A stretch of 63,194 nt of DNA, taken from assembly GCF_000281045.1 (NCBI RefSeq), contig NW_008246076.1, positions 676,182 to 739,375 on the forward strand, written 5' to 3'. Source of the stretch: Saprolegnia diclina VS20. Lineage: Eukaryota > Oomycota > Saprolegniomycetes > Saprolegniales > Saprolegniaceae. Of this stretch, positions 10,101-20,028 are shown one piece after another. Both the position numbers and the translations under genes were made by a program. Below the pieces are notes generated by a model. The model saw nothing but the letters and a program-made list of their open reading frames with translations. It was not told the origin of the DNA and did no database searches. How positions within the stretch are numbered: position 1 is the first letter of the stretch; each line of letters begins with the position of its first letter.

Positions 10101-12092
10101 CTACCGCCGGATCATGCGGTCCACAATCATCATGTAGCCTTTGCCCGCAATGAAATGCCGGAACGGTCCTTCTTCCAGCGCGCGGAGCACGTCGTGCTGC
10201 ACGCGGTAAAAAAGGTGGGGCGACGGGTAATTCTCGAGCAAATTGTTGGCTTCCGTGTCCATCGCAATACTCAACCGGCGATTCTTTTGACTCTCATGGA
10301 ACGCCGTCCGGCACACGTCCATGTCGACATCGCTGAGCTCGGCGCCGGCCTTTTGCGACGCCTATTTCAATGTTGAAATAATTGTACAATATTGTTTTCG
10401 CAAAACCGAACCGGCAAATACTGGAGCAAAATGGTCTTGACGTGCTCCCACTCGTCCCGCGCCGTCGAACGCAGCGTCGGGTTGGTCACCGACGGATTAA
10501 TGTGGTGCTGATACCGCGTAATGCCATTATGGCGAAACGCCTCGCACTCGGTCCACGTGTCGAGGAGGACGGTCTTGGCCGCGACGTGCTGGACAATGTA
10601 GTCGCGAAAGAGCTTGCGAAGGACAGGGTTGCTTAATATCCCCGTGACGGCAAACGGCGTCGCGGTATTCTGCAGCTCGCACGTCGTGACCGTCTAGATG
10701 TTGTTGAATATTGTCCTTCATTATATGGACAGCGTGTACCTCGTCGACAATGATGATCTCGGCCTTGGAGAGCGCTTGGTTCTCACTGCAGAGCCGGATT
10801 TCCCGGTGAAGTGCATGGATCCACGCCACCATGAGGTCGTCGCTGCCGGCGCACAGCTACAGGTGACAAATTGTACGTTGAAAAATCCTACAAAATGCGT
10901 GTACGCGGTAGACGCGACGCGACGTATGGAGCTCAAAACAGTGCGGGATTTGCTACACAAGGCAACATTGGTCATCGTTCCATCAACCATGGCGAATGCA
11001 TACCACGTCAGCCTTGACAATGCACGAATTCAGGAGCGGAATCGCAGTGATATCGCGTTGGTTCATCTCCGATTTGCAATAAAACAGCTTGTCTTCCTAC
11101 ACGCAAATATGTCGAATCGAAACACGAATTTTCAAAGTGGAAATGAGGTACCTTGAGGACAAACCAGCGCGTACGCCAGACATTGGCGTCCTTGAGACTC
11201 GCCTTCTTGAGCGTGCCAGATCGCATCCCCTAAGGCCACATTCCAGATTGCGTTTGTGACGCGCCATCGTCGTCGTCGTACCTGGCCGAGCTTTTGGGGA
11301 AACGCAAACACAGTGTCTTGCGAGTTGGTGTTGCTTGTACGCGGCTCCAAGTCTGCGTCCAAGTCGATGGGCTTGGCGCGCGTGTCCTATCGCAAAATAT
11401 CACTTTCGATTCGTATATTCGTTGCCAGTGTCGTACCTTGAAGACAAATTTGAGCGTTTGGCGGGCGCGGTGACGGGGCTTGACGCGCACGGGCCCCATG
11501 TGATCGAGCGAAATCTCGGGCAGCGACTGTCGTTCGGCATGGAATTGCTCTTGGGCCTGCAAGATGGACTCTTCATCCTGCAGCGTCCGCGCCGACATGG
11601 ACGAGCCTGCGCAACAATGTGGTCAGTGGCAGCCATTTCAAGAGGTGAATTCGGACCCTTGCCGCTGGCAAAGACCATGAGAATCGCATAGTACTCAAGC
11701 TGCTTGCGCGAGACGTGGAGCTTGGTGGCCATGGTTTGGCGGACCTAAATACCATAAGCATGAGGCGACGAGGTGGGTGCGGAAGAGTACGTCGCGCACG
11801 AGCGTCTGCTCTTCGACGCGGAGCACGGTTGAGGACGTAAAGTTGTCGCTCTCAAAGTAGATGCGCACAAAGCCTCGGCGGACCGGCGACGGCGCGCCCA
11901 GCTTGGCTTCGTCAAGGCCAAGGCCCACGCCGCCATTCGCTTCGTCTATCCCACAGCCACGTCGAGGATCAGGATGGGCAGATGGGCTAGCGTACGCTGC
12001 TTGCGCAGGAGGCGGTCGTGGTCTTCCTCATCGTCCGTGTCGAGGCTCTCGTAGGTAGTGACGTCGGCGTCCTTCTTGGCCATCATCTGCAT
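10101..12092 (-). CDS. RA-PH-RGS signalling protein
   Basis: Eleven exons (12092-11996, 11945-11791, 11744-11657, 11606-11437, 11386-11282, 11229-11152, 11096-11007, 10952-10905, 10856-10740, 10693-10412, 10361-10101) sum to 1,491 nt, an exact 496-aa frame; the ten introns are 46-55 nt. Domains: an acidic N-terminus; a Ras-association-like ubiquitin fold (about 45-180, with YYAILMVFASGKG and the following DEES helix); a PH domain (about 205-310: SGTLKK..., WRTRWFVLK, HCFELHT, and a C-terminal WIHAL helix); an RGS domain (about 325-485: VLRKLFRDYIV, WTECEAF, and LFYRVQHDVLRALE). RGS domains speed GTP hydrolysis on G-alpha; PH domains bind phosphoinositides and RA domains bind Ras-type GTPases. 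The combination suggests a membrane-recruited switch between small and heterotrimeric G proteins. The start at 12092 is the ATG before the acidic segment; a later ATG three codons on is equally possible. Confidence 0.85.
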
Positions 12093-12707
12093 CCTCAGTC
12101 GGTCCGTCGACGGGTCCGGCGCCGCTGGTCGCGCGAACACCCAAAAATGAACTCTCGTTATCTGTCTTGCTTCGAGCGCACGGCGATTGGCCGAAATCCG
12201 TGGCTTTTGGAACTTCGAACTTCGGGTAGCACCCAACCATGGTTGCCATACAAAAACCAAGGTAAAGGTCGCGTAAGTGCGTTTCCAACGCCACCCGGTT
12301 TGTGATTGGTCATTGAAAATTAAAATATCCGGTCACCTTGCATACTTTGTTTTCAATATAAAATACACAAAACCGCAAGAGAAGGGTCGCTGCGGTCAAG
12401 TGGGAACGACACCGCAGCCTCATAGACGCAGCTCGTGGTCCCTTCCCATACTATGCACATATTGTCTACCACACAGCGAGAGCCTATTTCAAAAATCCGA
12501 CTTCCATCACCGAAACATTTCATATTATTCTCGCGAACCTCAACCGGTGCTGGCCATATCAACGATCGACAGCAAGCTCGGCCGGCCTCTGTGCACCGTG
12601 AATGATGGAAGGCAGAAGCAGAATCCTCCCAGAACTATAATAGCGTCGCTCCCAGCTAAACTCATCACACGATTCCAAGTCCAAGTCCTTCGAAATGTTC
12701 TCTTCTA
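12093..12707. other. Intergenic region with promoter of the RA-PH-RGS gene
   Basis: A CCAAT-type box (GATTGG, 12304-12309) and a TATCCGG half-site (12326-12332) lie upstream of the RA-PH-RGS start. The remainder up to the DUF4291 stop shows no gene. Confidence 0.4.
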
Positions 12708-13406
12708 TTAATGGTGTGGCAATGACGTGGCGGGCTCCAGAGGGTTCCACGCAAACACGTCTTCATGAGGCACGAGAAGCGCATCGAGCTGTCGGGCTGC
12801 CACGTAAGGTCGCTGCGCCGCGACAAAGTCAGTCACGTCCACGATGCCGTCGACCATCGACGAGGAGAACGCGAGAAGTGCGTCGCCGCGAAGGCCAATC
12901 TGAAGCGCGCGGCGGCCGAGGTGGCGGCTGCCGTCGGGCACGTGGTCGGGGTCCCACTGCAAGCGAATGTTGGAGTTGAGAATGCGCTGCGTCCACTCGT
13001 CCCGCGTGACCGCGCCGTCCTCGCATGTGCTGAGCACGCCGTCCGTGATCAGCTGGTTGAAGGCATCGCGCTGGACGTACAGGGCGAGAATGCCCTCTTG
13101 GTTGATCGCTGTTGCCCACTTCGACCGAAACATCATCCAGAGAAAGTTGGGTTTGATCCACGTCATGCGCTGGAGGCTGTAGCCGGCGGCGACCACGCTC
13201 GGTGCGTGCAGGCACTGCGCGGCGACGATCGCGGCCGCGAGCTTGGCATTGTACGCCTGGTACACGACGACGTGCGACGACGTTTGGTGCGCCAGCACCA
13301 CGCGGCCCGTCGACGGCCAGCGCGCCTCAGCGTCCACATACTTCTCGTACGTCAACGGCTCCATCGCACGCAGCGAGCTGTGCAGTCGCGTTGTGCCCAC
13401 TTTCAC
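12708..13406 (-). CDS. DUF4291 family protein
   Basis: 232 aa, intronless. The family signature is clear: a VVVYQAY motif after an HQTSSH segment (about residues 40-53), then RMTWIKPNFLWMMFRS (about 80-95) and a following NQEGILAL strand. DUF4291 proteins are a mainly bacterial and fungal family of unknown biochemical function. The length matches the family (about 200-240 aa). The start at 13406 was chosen as the first ATG; a second at MEPLTY fourteen codons later is also plausible. The single exon in a region where neighbours have many introns fits acquisition by transfer, but intronless native genes also occur here. Confidence 0.85.
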   Translation of the reverse strand: MKVGTTRLHSSLRAMEPLTYEKYVDAEARWPSTGRVVLAHQTSSHVVVYQAYNAKLAAAIVAAQCLHAPSVVAAGYSLQRMTWIKPNFLWMMFRSKWATAINQEGILALYVQRDAFNQLITDGVLSTCEDGAVTRDEWTQRILNSNIRLQWDPDHVPDGSRHLGRRALQIGLRGDALLAFSSSMVDGIVDVTDFVAAQRPYVAARQLDALLVPHEDVFAWNPLEPATSLPHH

Positions 13407-13652
13407 GTCAATGACTGCTAAAGACCATCACTCAGACTCAAACGACGTACACTCGCATGGCTCTGCTGCCAGAGCGACCAAACCCAGCATCATGTGTCGT
13501 GTCCTCTGCGATATGGACTGTAGACAGTAGTGTCGGCAGACGAATAGACAATATGTTCCATTTCAGCGGGTGCGCACGTGGACAGGTGCCGTCCTAGCCT
13601 TTGTAGCCAGGCGCTTGGACGCTTTTGTCGCGTACTTTACGAGAAGATCGCT

Positions 13653-14900
13653 ATGGAGCCCGAGGTGAGCCGGTGGCTCGACTGCGGACTGCAGTGGACG
13701 GCGGTGGCGGCTCTCGTGCTCCTAGCGCTGCGCCACATGATGCATGCACTTTCCCACCAGAGTTGTCGCCACGTCACCGCGTGGGAGCTGCCCCTCTTTG
13801 TCTCGTTCTTGCAGCTGACCGCCGGCCTCGCGACGCTTGGCCCACCTCTCGCCGATCGTTCGAACCTCGACGGGTTTGTCTGGGTCTTCTTGCTACTACC
13901 AGCGTCGTCGTCGTCGGCGCCATCGATTGCAGGCACGAGCGGCTGGCTCGGCTTGGCGGCGCGTCATGGGTACGCGACCGCGACGATCGGCCCAAGCGTG
14001 GCGTTGAACGTCGCCTGTCTTCTCGCGCCGCTTCTGACGGCATTACTCGTAGCCACAGCGCTGTACCTCTCGCCCTGCGGCCACGTCAACATGGCCGTCA
14101 CGCCGACGCTGCCCGAGCGCTGCCGGGCGGTCGCGCTCCGGCTCGTCGGGACGTTCTTTCTGGCGCTGCACCTTTTACTCTTGCCGAGCGTCGTGGTTTG
14201 CCTCTCGATCCTCCAAGACGGTCGCTCGGGGCAGATGCTCATCGTTGCTGCCATGGCGGCCATGGCCACCTGCCTCGTGCTACTTGTCGCGGTCGCCGTC
14301 GAGCACATGCACCTTCGGTGCCCCTCGATATTTCGAAGCTTCCACGCGCCCTACCTCGCCGACGCCACATGGTTTCCAGCGATCGATGCGATGACGCACG
14401 TCCTTCTTGGCGCGAGTCTCAGTCTCTCTGGGCCCAACGTTCTCGTGCTGCAAGTGGCGCTGCTGAGCGCGATCCTTGCCACGTACGTCGTCCTGTTGGT
14501 CGCCGTATCGCCCTATGCTACGCGCGTGAGCATGCGCTGCGCGGTCGCCGCCAAGCTCGCACAGCTCGGCTGCCTTGGCTTACGCGCCAGCATGGTCTTG
14601 GCGCCTGAGACGACCGCGACCGCGCACGCCACCTTGCTCGGGGCCGTTGGCAGTGTCGTTGTCAGCACTCTTCTTTGGCAACTGGTGGCGCTTCGACGAC
14701 GTTGGCGTAGCGCCAGAGACGGCAGCACTGACCACCACGGGACGTCGCCCGACCCGCGAGGCCTTACAGCAATCTTTACGCACCGCGCGTTCACGCCCAC
14801 GAGAGGCCACTCGATTGCGTCGTATGGGGCGAGTCCCAACGAGCTGGTGTTTGTCCAGCTTACGTCGCCACCTGCCCGTCGCCCGAGCATGTTTATTTAG
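13653..14900 (+). CDS. Polytopic membrane protein, function unknown
   Basis: 415 aa, single exon, start MEPEVSRW at 13653. I see about eight or nine hydrophobic helices (roughly 14-32, 48-65, 78-95, 115-140, 155-185, 195-225, 245-300, 310-350), ending in a polar cytoplasmic-like tail with Ser/Thr and Arg after residue 355. A conserved-looking FRSFHAPYLADATWF segment sits in a loop. The layout resembles an integral membrane receptor or transporter, but no diagnostic motif is visible, so no function is given. Confidence 0.75.
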   Translation: MEPEVSRWLDCGLQWTAVAALVLLALRHMMHALSHQSCRHVTAWELPLFVSFLQLTAGLATLGPPLADRSNLDGFVWVFLLLPASSSSAPSIAGTSGWLGLAARHGYATATIGPSVALNVACLLAPLLTALLVATALYLSPCGHVNMAVTPTLPERCRAVALRLVGTFFLALHLLLLPSVVVCLSILQDGRSGQMLIVAAMAAMATCLVLLVAVAVEHMHLRCPSIFRSFHAPYLADATWFPAIDAMTHVLLGASLSLSGPNVLVLQVALLSAILATYVVLLVAVSPYATRVSMRCAVAAKLAQLGCLGLRASMVLAPETTATAHATLLGAVGSVVVSTLLWQLVALRRRWRSARDGSTDHHGTSPDPRGLTAIFTHRAFTPTRGHSIASYGASPNELVFVQLTSPPARRPSMFI

Positions 14901-14962
14901 CCAGCCTTTAAGTTAGTCGCTTAATGGAGTCGTCATGTAATAGTACTAAGTATTGCATTCCG

Positions 14963-16823
14963 CTAGCCTTGGGCGCGGATCGTCTCGGGGCCGCCCGTGT
15001 TCTTGAGCTGCACGAGGAGGCTGCGCATGCGCGTCGTGTCAAGGAGATCGACGTCGTCCTTCTTTTTCCTGCCACCCACATCAGATCGCATCGTATCAAG
15101 TTGATAGAGTACTTTTCGGCGTCCGTCTTGATCTTGGCCGGCGCCGACATATCGACGAGGTCCGTCACACGGTTCCACGGTTGCTCGGACGACGCGGCCG
15201 CGAGCGCGGCTTGCGTTTGCTTCTTCTGCTCTTCGTGCTCTCTACGGTTTGGATTCGAAGACCAGCTGCATTCGTAGGACGCTAACCGGTTGGTCGCGGC
15301 GCGGTGGGCGAGCTTGTCGGTACGGTCGCCATAGTACTTGTCGAGATCCTAGTCATTGTCAGCGTCGTCGTGACGAATGTAGCATGAGGAGTACCTCTTC
15401 GGCCTTGGCGCGGACTTCCTTGATGAGCGCCTCTTCCTTCACGCGCTTCTCTTCGACCTCGGCCGCCTGCTTTTGCTCAAATTCATCCAGCATCGGCCAG
15501 TTCTGCTGCGGGTCGGGCATCGAGGTGAACCCGCCGTCCTTGGGCTGCGACGAGTATGCTTCGGCCTTGGGCTGCGACGAGTATGCTTCGGCCTTGGGCT
15601 GCGACGTGTACCCTTCGGCCTTGGGCTGCGACGTGTAGGCAGCCGCTTTGGGCTGCGAAGTGTACGCGGCCGCCTTGGGCTGTGACGAGTACGCGCCGGG
15701 CTTACTCGAGTAGCCTTCGACAGGCACGGGCTGCGACTCGATCGGCGCGGGCGGCGGGTCGTTAAATGTGCTGCTCGGCGGCGACGGCGCTTCGTCGTAA
15801 AACTGCGCACTGTCGTCCGACGACGGCACGAACCCGTCGACGCTCTCGTCGTGTTGCGTCGATTCGGCGACAGCTTCAATGTGCGCTTGCGCATCTTGCT
15901 ACACAGGACGACCATGAGCATCGCCCGTACCAGTGACATCTACCTGGGAGGTGTCGATCGAGAACGACTGCAGCGACGGGTCCTCGGCATGCGTAATCGG
16001 TGTTGCGTTCGCAGGCACGGGGTTCTCGCATGGCCCAAACGCCTCCGCGTCGGCCACGAGCTGCTCGAGCGGAATGACCCACGGCTCGACCGCGTCTTGG
16101 ACGAGGCGCCAGTTCTCGCCCGTCTTGTCCGGGTCGTTGAAGTCGTACACGTTGGCCCAATGGTTGTTCTCGGGCTCGAGGTTCGCCGAGGCAAAGTGGC
16201 TCCGGAGGCCGTGGTACGCGCCGTTGAAGGGCGCAAACACCATTTGCGTCGACGTCTCGATGATCGGGTCCGTGAGCGAGTACAAAAAAAGATGGCACTG
16301 CGAGCAGTCGCGTGTCCGGAGCTGCTTGCTATCGCGATTTTGCATGAGCGAGAAGTCGGCTCATCAGTGCGTACCAGGCCACGGTAAAGACGCAGTTGGT
16401 GCAGTTGCGCACAAACACCGACTCGGACGACGGGCCTAGGCATGTCATATCGCGTCAGAATCGTCGTCCTAAGGCCATGTCGCGCACCGATAAAGACGCG
16501 GCAGTTGACGAGGTTGTCGATCTGCACTTGGTCGCAATGGTCGAGCAAGAGCACTTGGCAGCCTTCGAGATCCGCAATGTCAAACGGTTGCCTACGCCCA
16601 TGCTACATGATGCCAGCGGCGATGGCGACCTCGTCGTACCCGGCGATCTGCCCCGGCAGCTTCATCAAGGTCTCGTCCTTCTTGGCCTTGAAGGTAAAGT
16701 TGGTCGCGAACTCGTACTTGCGCCACTCGTCGCGGTCTTCGAACTCGGTCCCATCGGAAGCGGTAAACTACAGCGAGGACTTTAACCCGAGACGTTTTAT
16801 GCCGCGTGTCGTCTTACCGGCAT
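14963..16823 (-). CDS. XRP2-like TBCC domain fused to clathrin light chain
   Basis: Eight exons (16823-16818, 16767-16640, 16591-16488, 16435-16375, 16328-15944, 15898-15395, 15348-15113, 15068-14963) total 1,530 nt, an exact 509-aa frame; introns are 44-52 nt. Residues ~10-195 match the C-CAP/TBCC domain of XRP2 (RP2), a GTPase-activating protein for ARL2/3: [37 protein letters not shown] and NHWANVYDF are in family order. Residues ~230-330 are a Pro/Ser linker with tandem octamers around SQPKA. From ~335 on it reads as a clathrin light chain: [12 protein letters not shown], a long charged helix, [12 protein letters not shown] and the terminal [14 protein letters not shown]. The light-chain part has no ATG of its own before the linker, so a separate gene is unlikely. 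The first exon encodes only Met-Pro. Confidence 0.85.
15539..15700 (-). repeat. 24-bp tandem repeats coding (Y)xSQPKA octamers
   Basis: About six tandem 24-bp units within exon 6 of the XRP2-clathrin light chain gene encode Tyr-Ser/Thr-Ser-Gln-Pro-Lys-Ala units. They form the flexible linker between the two folded parts. Such units are prone to copy-number change. Confidence 0.8.
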
Positions 16824-16900
16824 CGTGCGATTCTGCAAATGGCGTTCGCGAAAATGCCTCGCCGCCCGAAACGGCCAAATCCTGGGGTCAACGGCTCGCG

Positions 16901-17143
16901 TCCGGATAACACATCCGGAATTCATATCCGGATGCATAACCGCCACGCGGATCCAGATCTGATTGCCACGACGCTGGCAGGAGCTCAAAGCGGGACCAGG
17001 AGCTCCAGAGCTCTGTGCTCGAGAGCGTTGACGAGCCACTTGGCATTTAGAGCTTACGGAGCAACCTCGACCACCAAAGGACATGCGTGGAAGCGCAGCA
17101 GGAGTTTCTGTCCGGATACGCTACCGAAAGATGGTATCCGGAT
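16901..17143. promoter_or_regulatory. Divergent promoter with paired ATCCGGAT elements
   Basis: The 375-bp gap between the XRP2-clathrin light chain start (16823, minus) and the LRR start (17199, plus) carries five copies of TCCGGAT or ATCCGGA: 16901-16907, 16913-16919, 16926-16933, 17111-17117 and 17136-17143. One cluster lies 78-110 bp from the minus gene, the other 56-88 bp from the plus gene. This looks like two head-to-head promoters using the same element. Confidence 0.6.
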
Positions 17144-17198
17144 GATCTATTGATAGATTGCACTTGCGTGGCAGCGTCTCGTTCGCGGAGAAGGTAGG

Positions 17199-18577
17199 AT
17201 GGGCCCGAAAGCCAAGAGCAAGAAGAAGGAGCCAGAGCCGAGCGACAATGGCGTGACGCGGCCGATGCTCGTGGCCAACTACGTCAAGATGTGCCGGTCG
17301 ATTGGCGTGCCTGTGAACCCGTCCATGTCGGACGCGCTCAAAGGCAAGGGCGACGAAGCCGAAGAGCACTTGACGCAGGTACGCGGCCTTTACACGACCA
17401 TGCTCAACGATACGTAGCTCATTGTGGACGATGAGTTTGGACCGCTCGGCAGCGGCGGTGTCCGCGCCATGGCCTGTGCTGTTCTGATATCCTTTGCCAA
17501 CTCTGCATTCTATCTCAAAGTACATGTATGATGGAGATCATTGGAGCGTCCTTGACACGCTCTGTACGGCGCTGTGCCCCACAGCATCACAGCGGCGTAC
17601 ATGCATCTCTCGACGATCCGTATTTGGAATAATCCGATTGGGGACGAAGGCGCGTCGGCCATCGTACGCTTTCCGTGCAAACCTACGGTCGTCACTGTAC
17701 TCTTGGCCTAGGCATCGATCCTCTGTGAAGGCAATGGCCTTGTGAACGTCGTGTACGTTGAGCTCATGGACTGCAACATTGGCGTCGAGGGGTATTTCAA
17801 CAATTTCACCTGCCGTGGGGGGAGCTCACACGACAAATACTAGCTGCAAGATGCTCTCGGACGCGCTCTACTCGAATAAAAAGTCGCCGCTTCAAACGCT
17901 CAAGCTCAACTGCAACAATGGCATTGGCGACGCTGGTGTCTATGAGCTCTGTCAAGGCCTCTTTACCAATACGACACTCAAGGTATTCTTGTCATGTTGT
18001 CCTATTGTACTTATGATTTCTAGCAACTCCACTTGGAGTTTTGCAGCATTACGAAAGAGGGTGCGGTCGTCTTGGCGCAGCTCGTGAGCATGGCCAAGAG
18101 TGCACTCCACTCGCTGAGCCTCCAGGGCAACACGATCGGCGACGAAGGCCTCTTGAACCTCTCGCTGGGCCTCAAGCGCGCGCGGTCGCTCACGAAGCTC
18201 AATCTCTCGGACAATGCGATCCGCAAGGCATGACATTATATATTCTTTTATTTGTGTACAATATTGTCATGTGGTAGGACCCCGAGGCGCTCACAGCGTT
18301 CAAGGACGCAATTGAGCACTGCAAGACGCTCACCAATATCTATTTCTCGTTCAACTTGATTGACGTCGAGGGCGCCGAGATTCTCTTGCCGTTAATGGAA
18401 CAGGTTGGTCGCGATACGACTCGAATAATCGCCGCTGAGAGACCTTAGGACGACGGACGCATCAAGGCCTTTGAAGTGGACCCGTCACTGCCGCCCGAGA
18501 TCTTCAAGAAGCTCAATCGCAGCGAGAAGGGCGAAGGCAAAAAGAAAAAGGGCAAGAAGAAGGGCAAGAAAAAGTAG
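17199..18577 (+). CDS. Leucine-rich-repeat protein (RNI type) with lysine-rich tail
   Basis: Multi-exon gene. Exon 1 (17199-17378) encodes a basic start MGPKAKSKKKEPEP and a helical segment. Later exons carry ribonuclease-inhibitor-type repeats: IRIWNNPIGDEGA, LKLNCNNGIGDAGVYEL, LSLQGNTIGDEGLLNL, LNLSDNAIRK and IYFSFNLIDVEGAEIL. The last exon ends in KKKGKKKGKKK before the TAG at 18575. Introns are short and mostly GT...TAG; the one starting at 18232 appears to use a GC donor. Such LRR proteins act as scaffolds, and several are flagellar. Its divergent partner has an XRP2 domain, also linked to cilia, but a flagellar role is inference only. One internal join near 17,470-17,590 is approximate. 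Confidence 0.75.
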
Positions 18578-18837
18578 CAAACCGACGAAAACCGCGAAAT
18601 ATTGCGATTCCTTGACGAGCTTTCTATTTTGTATACTCTAGTATTAAACCCACAGGGATAAGAGTAAGGCTTGGAGCTCGTTCGGTCTCGTCTGCGCAAC
18701 GTAGCAGCAAGGCCACAACCAGCAACCAGCAACATGGAAGCGAAGCCTGCGCCAAAACCCAACTTCATTTGCTCTTGCATGTGTACCCCGCAAATTACAG
18801 TCAAAGTACGCTGCTAGGATCGCTAGAGTGGGTGGTG

Positions 18838-18975
18838 TTTGTTGTTGAAACGAGTTATTAACATGCAATTCTATAGTGAAGATGGTGGACATCCTAATGC
18901 GCTCGTGAGGTTTGACCGGGACGTCAAGCTAAGGGCGCTTGGTCGGGGCTCGGGATTGAGTGAGGTAGCGAGCAC
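18838..18975 (+). repeat. Dispersed ~140-bp repeat, copy 1
   Basis: This segment, starting at a GTTGTTGAAACGAG motif and running through a GATGGTGGAC...CCTAATGCGCTCG core to GAGGTAGCG, is closely similar to 39374-39520 and more distantly to 46948-47087. All three are in the same orientation and in intergenic DNA. No coding capacity or terminal inverted repeat is visible. Confidence 0.75.
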
Positions 18976-20028
18976 ACCGCGTAGAGTGGGGTGGCGTTTG
19001 TAATTGCATCCTGGGTCGAACCAGATCCGAGAAATGGCGTCACACACAAACGAAGACCAGGAAAGCCAGCGCCCATGTCTTTTCTGCCGCCCGCTCTTCG
19101 TACCACAAACATACACAATGGATCCGCCTGCGTTGAGGCTGTAGGGTAGGATATGGATGCTTGGCGACAGGCAACATGGCGTTGCCCAATGCAGTCACCC
19201 GTCGACACGTCATTTCTATGCAGAGATCGACGAGCACATCTTTGCTTCGGACAAGAATCAAGCGCACCGTGAACGCGTGGAGCTCCCAATCAGATCTCTC
19301 ACGATGCTTCAAGCCCATTTCGTCACAAGCGCCATTTGCGACGAAGAGATCCAGTTTCGTCAACACTCGGCGTCTAAAAACACCCACCTTGCACTTGGCC
19401 AACAGGACACGTCCGTCGTCGGAGGGAATCAACAGTGCTCTTCCCGCTTGCACGCATCATACCACGATAGCCTTCAACTATAGAGCTGTACCGCAGCATC
19501 AGTGTTCAGCTCTCAATTGCAAGCCCTCTTGCTAGTGCTCAAATGCCGGTCGACTGGGCAACGCGCCAACGTTATCAGTCGCAGCGTACCGCATGCACCA
19601 GTCGATCTGCATCAAAGCAACGCTGGCTTTTCCTCGACTACAATCTTGTTCTTCCTGGGCACGTGCGCGGAGCAAGCCACACTGTGGTTGCGCAACGAAT
19701 TCGGCGACGTGAAACGACTCTGTAGTCGCGTTGACACACGCTGGGTTGTTGGCCTGTCGACGCGAGGAAGACGCTACATGAACTCTCCAGATCGTCATCA
19801 AGAGTGATCGGGCGACCGCGTCATGCAGCCGCGAGCGGTGCCGTCACCGCGTTCACCGCAAGTGGTTGAGAAAACGGTGTTTCGTCAAAGGGGCGACGGT
19901 GGCGTGCGTTTAGCCCGGACCAAGAGGCAGCCTCGGCCGCGGTTTCAGCCAATCCCAGCGCCGCTCGCACCTACATTCCACTCGGTTTTGCACTCAGAGT
20001 GAAGGTTCAATTTACAAGCCAGGAAGAG
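18976..20028. other. Gene-poor intergenic region
   Basis: No supported gene over about 1 kb. Open frames here (for example 19040-19453 minus) lack recognisable domains and the codon bias of neighbouring genes. The last 200 bp are presumably the promoter of the zinc-knuckle gene. Confidence 0.4.

Noticed and set aside
11745-11769. A 25-nt intron in the RA-PH-RGS gene
   Set aside because: A 46-nt intron (11745-11790) with a GTACTC donor closes the frame equally well and fits the usual size, so ultra-short introns are not needed.
12765-13421. Plus-strand open frame of 218 codons
   Set aside because: Antisense to the DUF4291 gene, which is the conserved reading.
18734-18814. Short plus-strand ATG frame (MEAKPAPKPNF...) next to repeat copy 1
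   Set aside because: Only 24-27 codons; the best splice runs straight into a stop within the repeat.
19040-19453. Minus-strand frame of 137 codons
   Set aside because: No domain, weak codon bias, and overlapping frames of similar length on the other strand.
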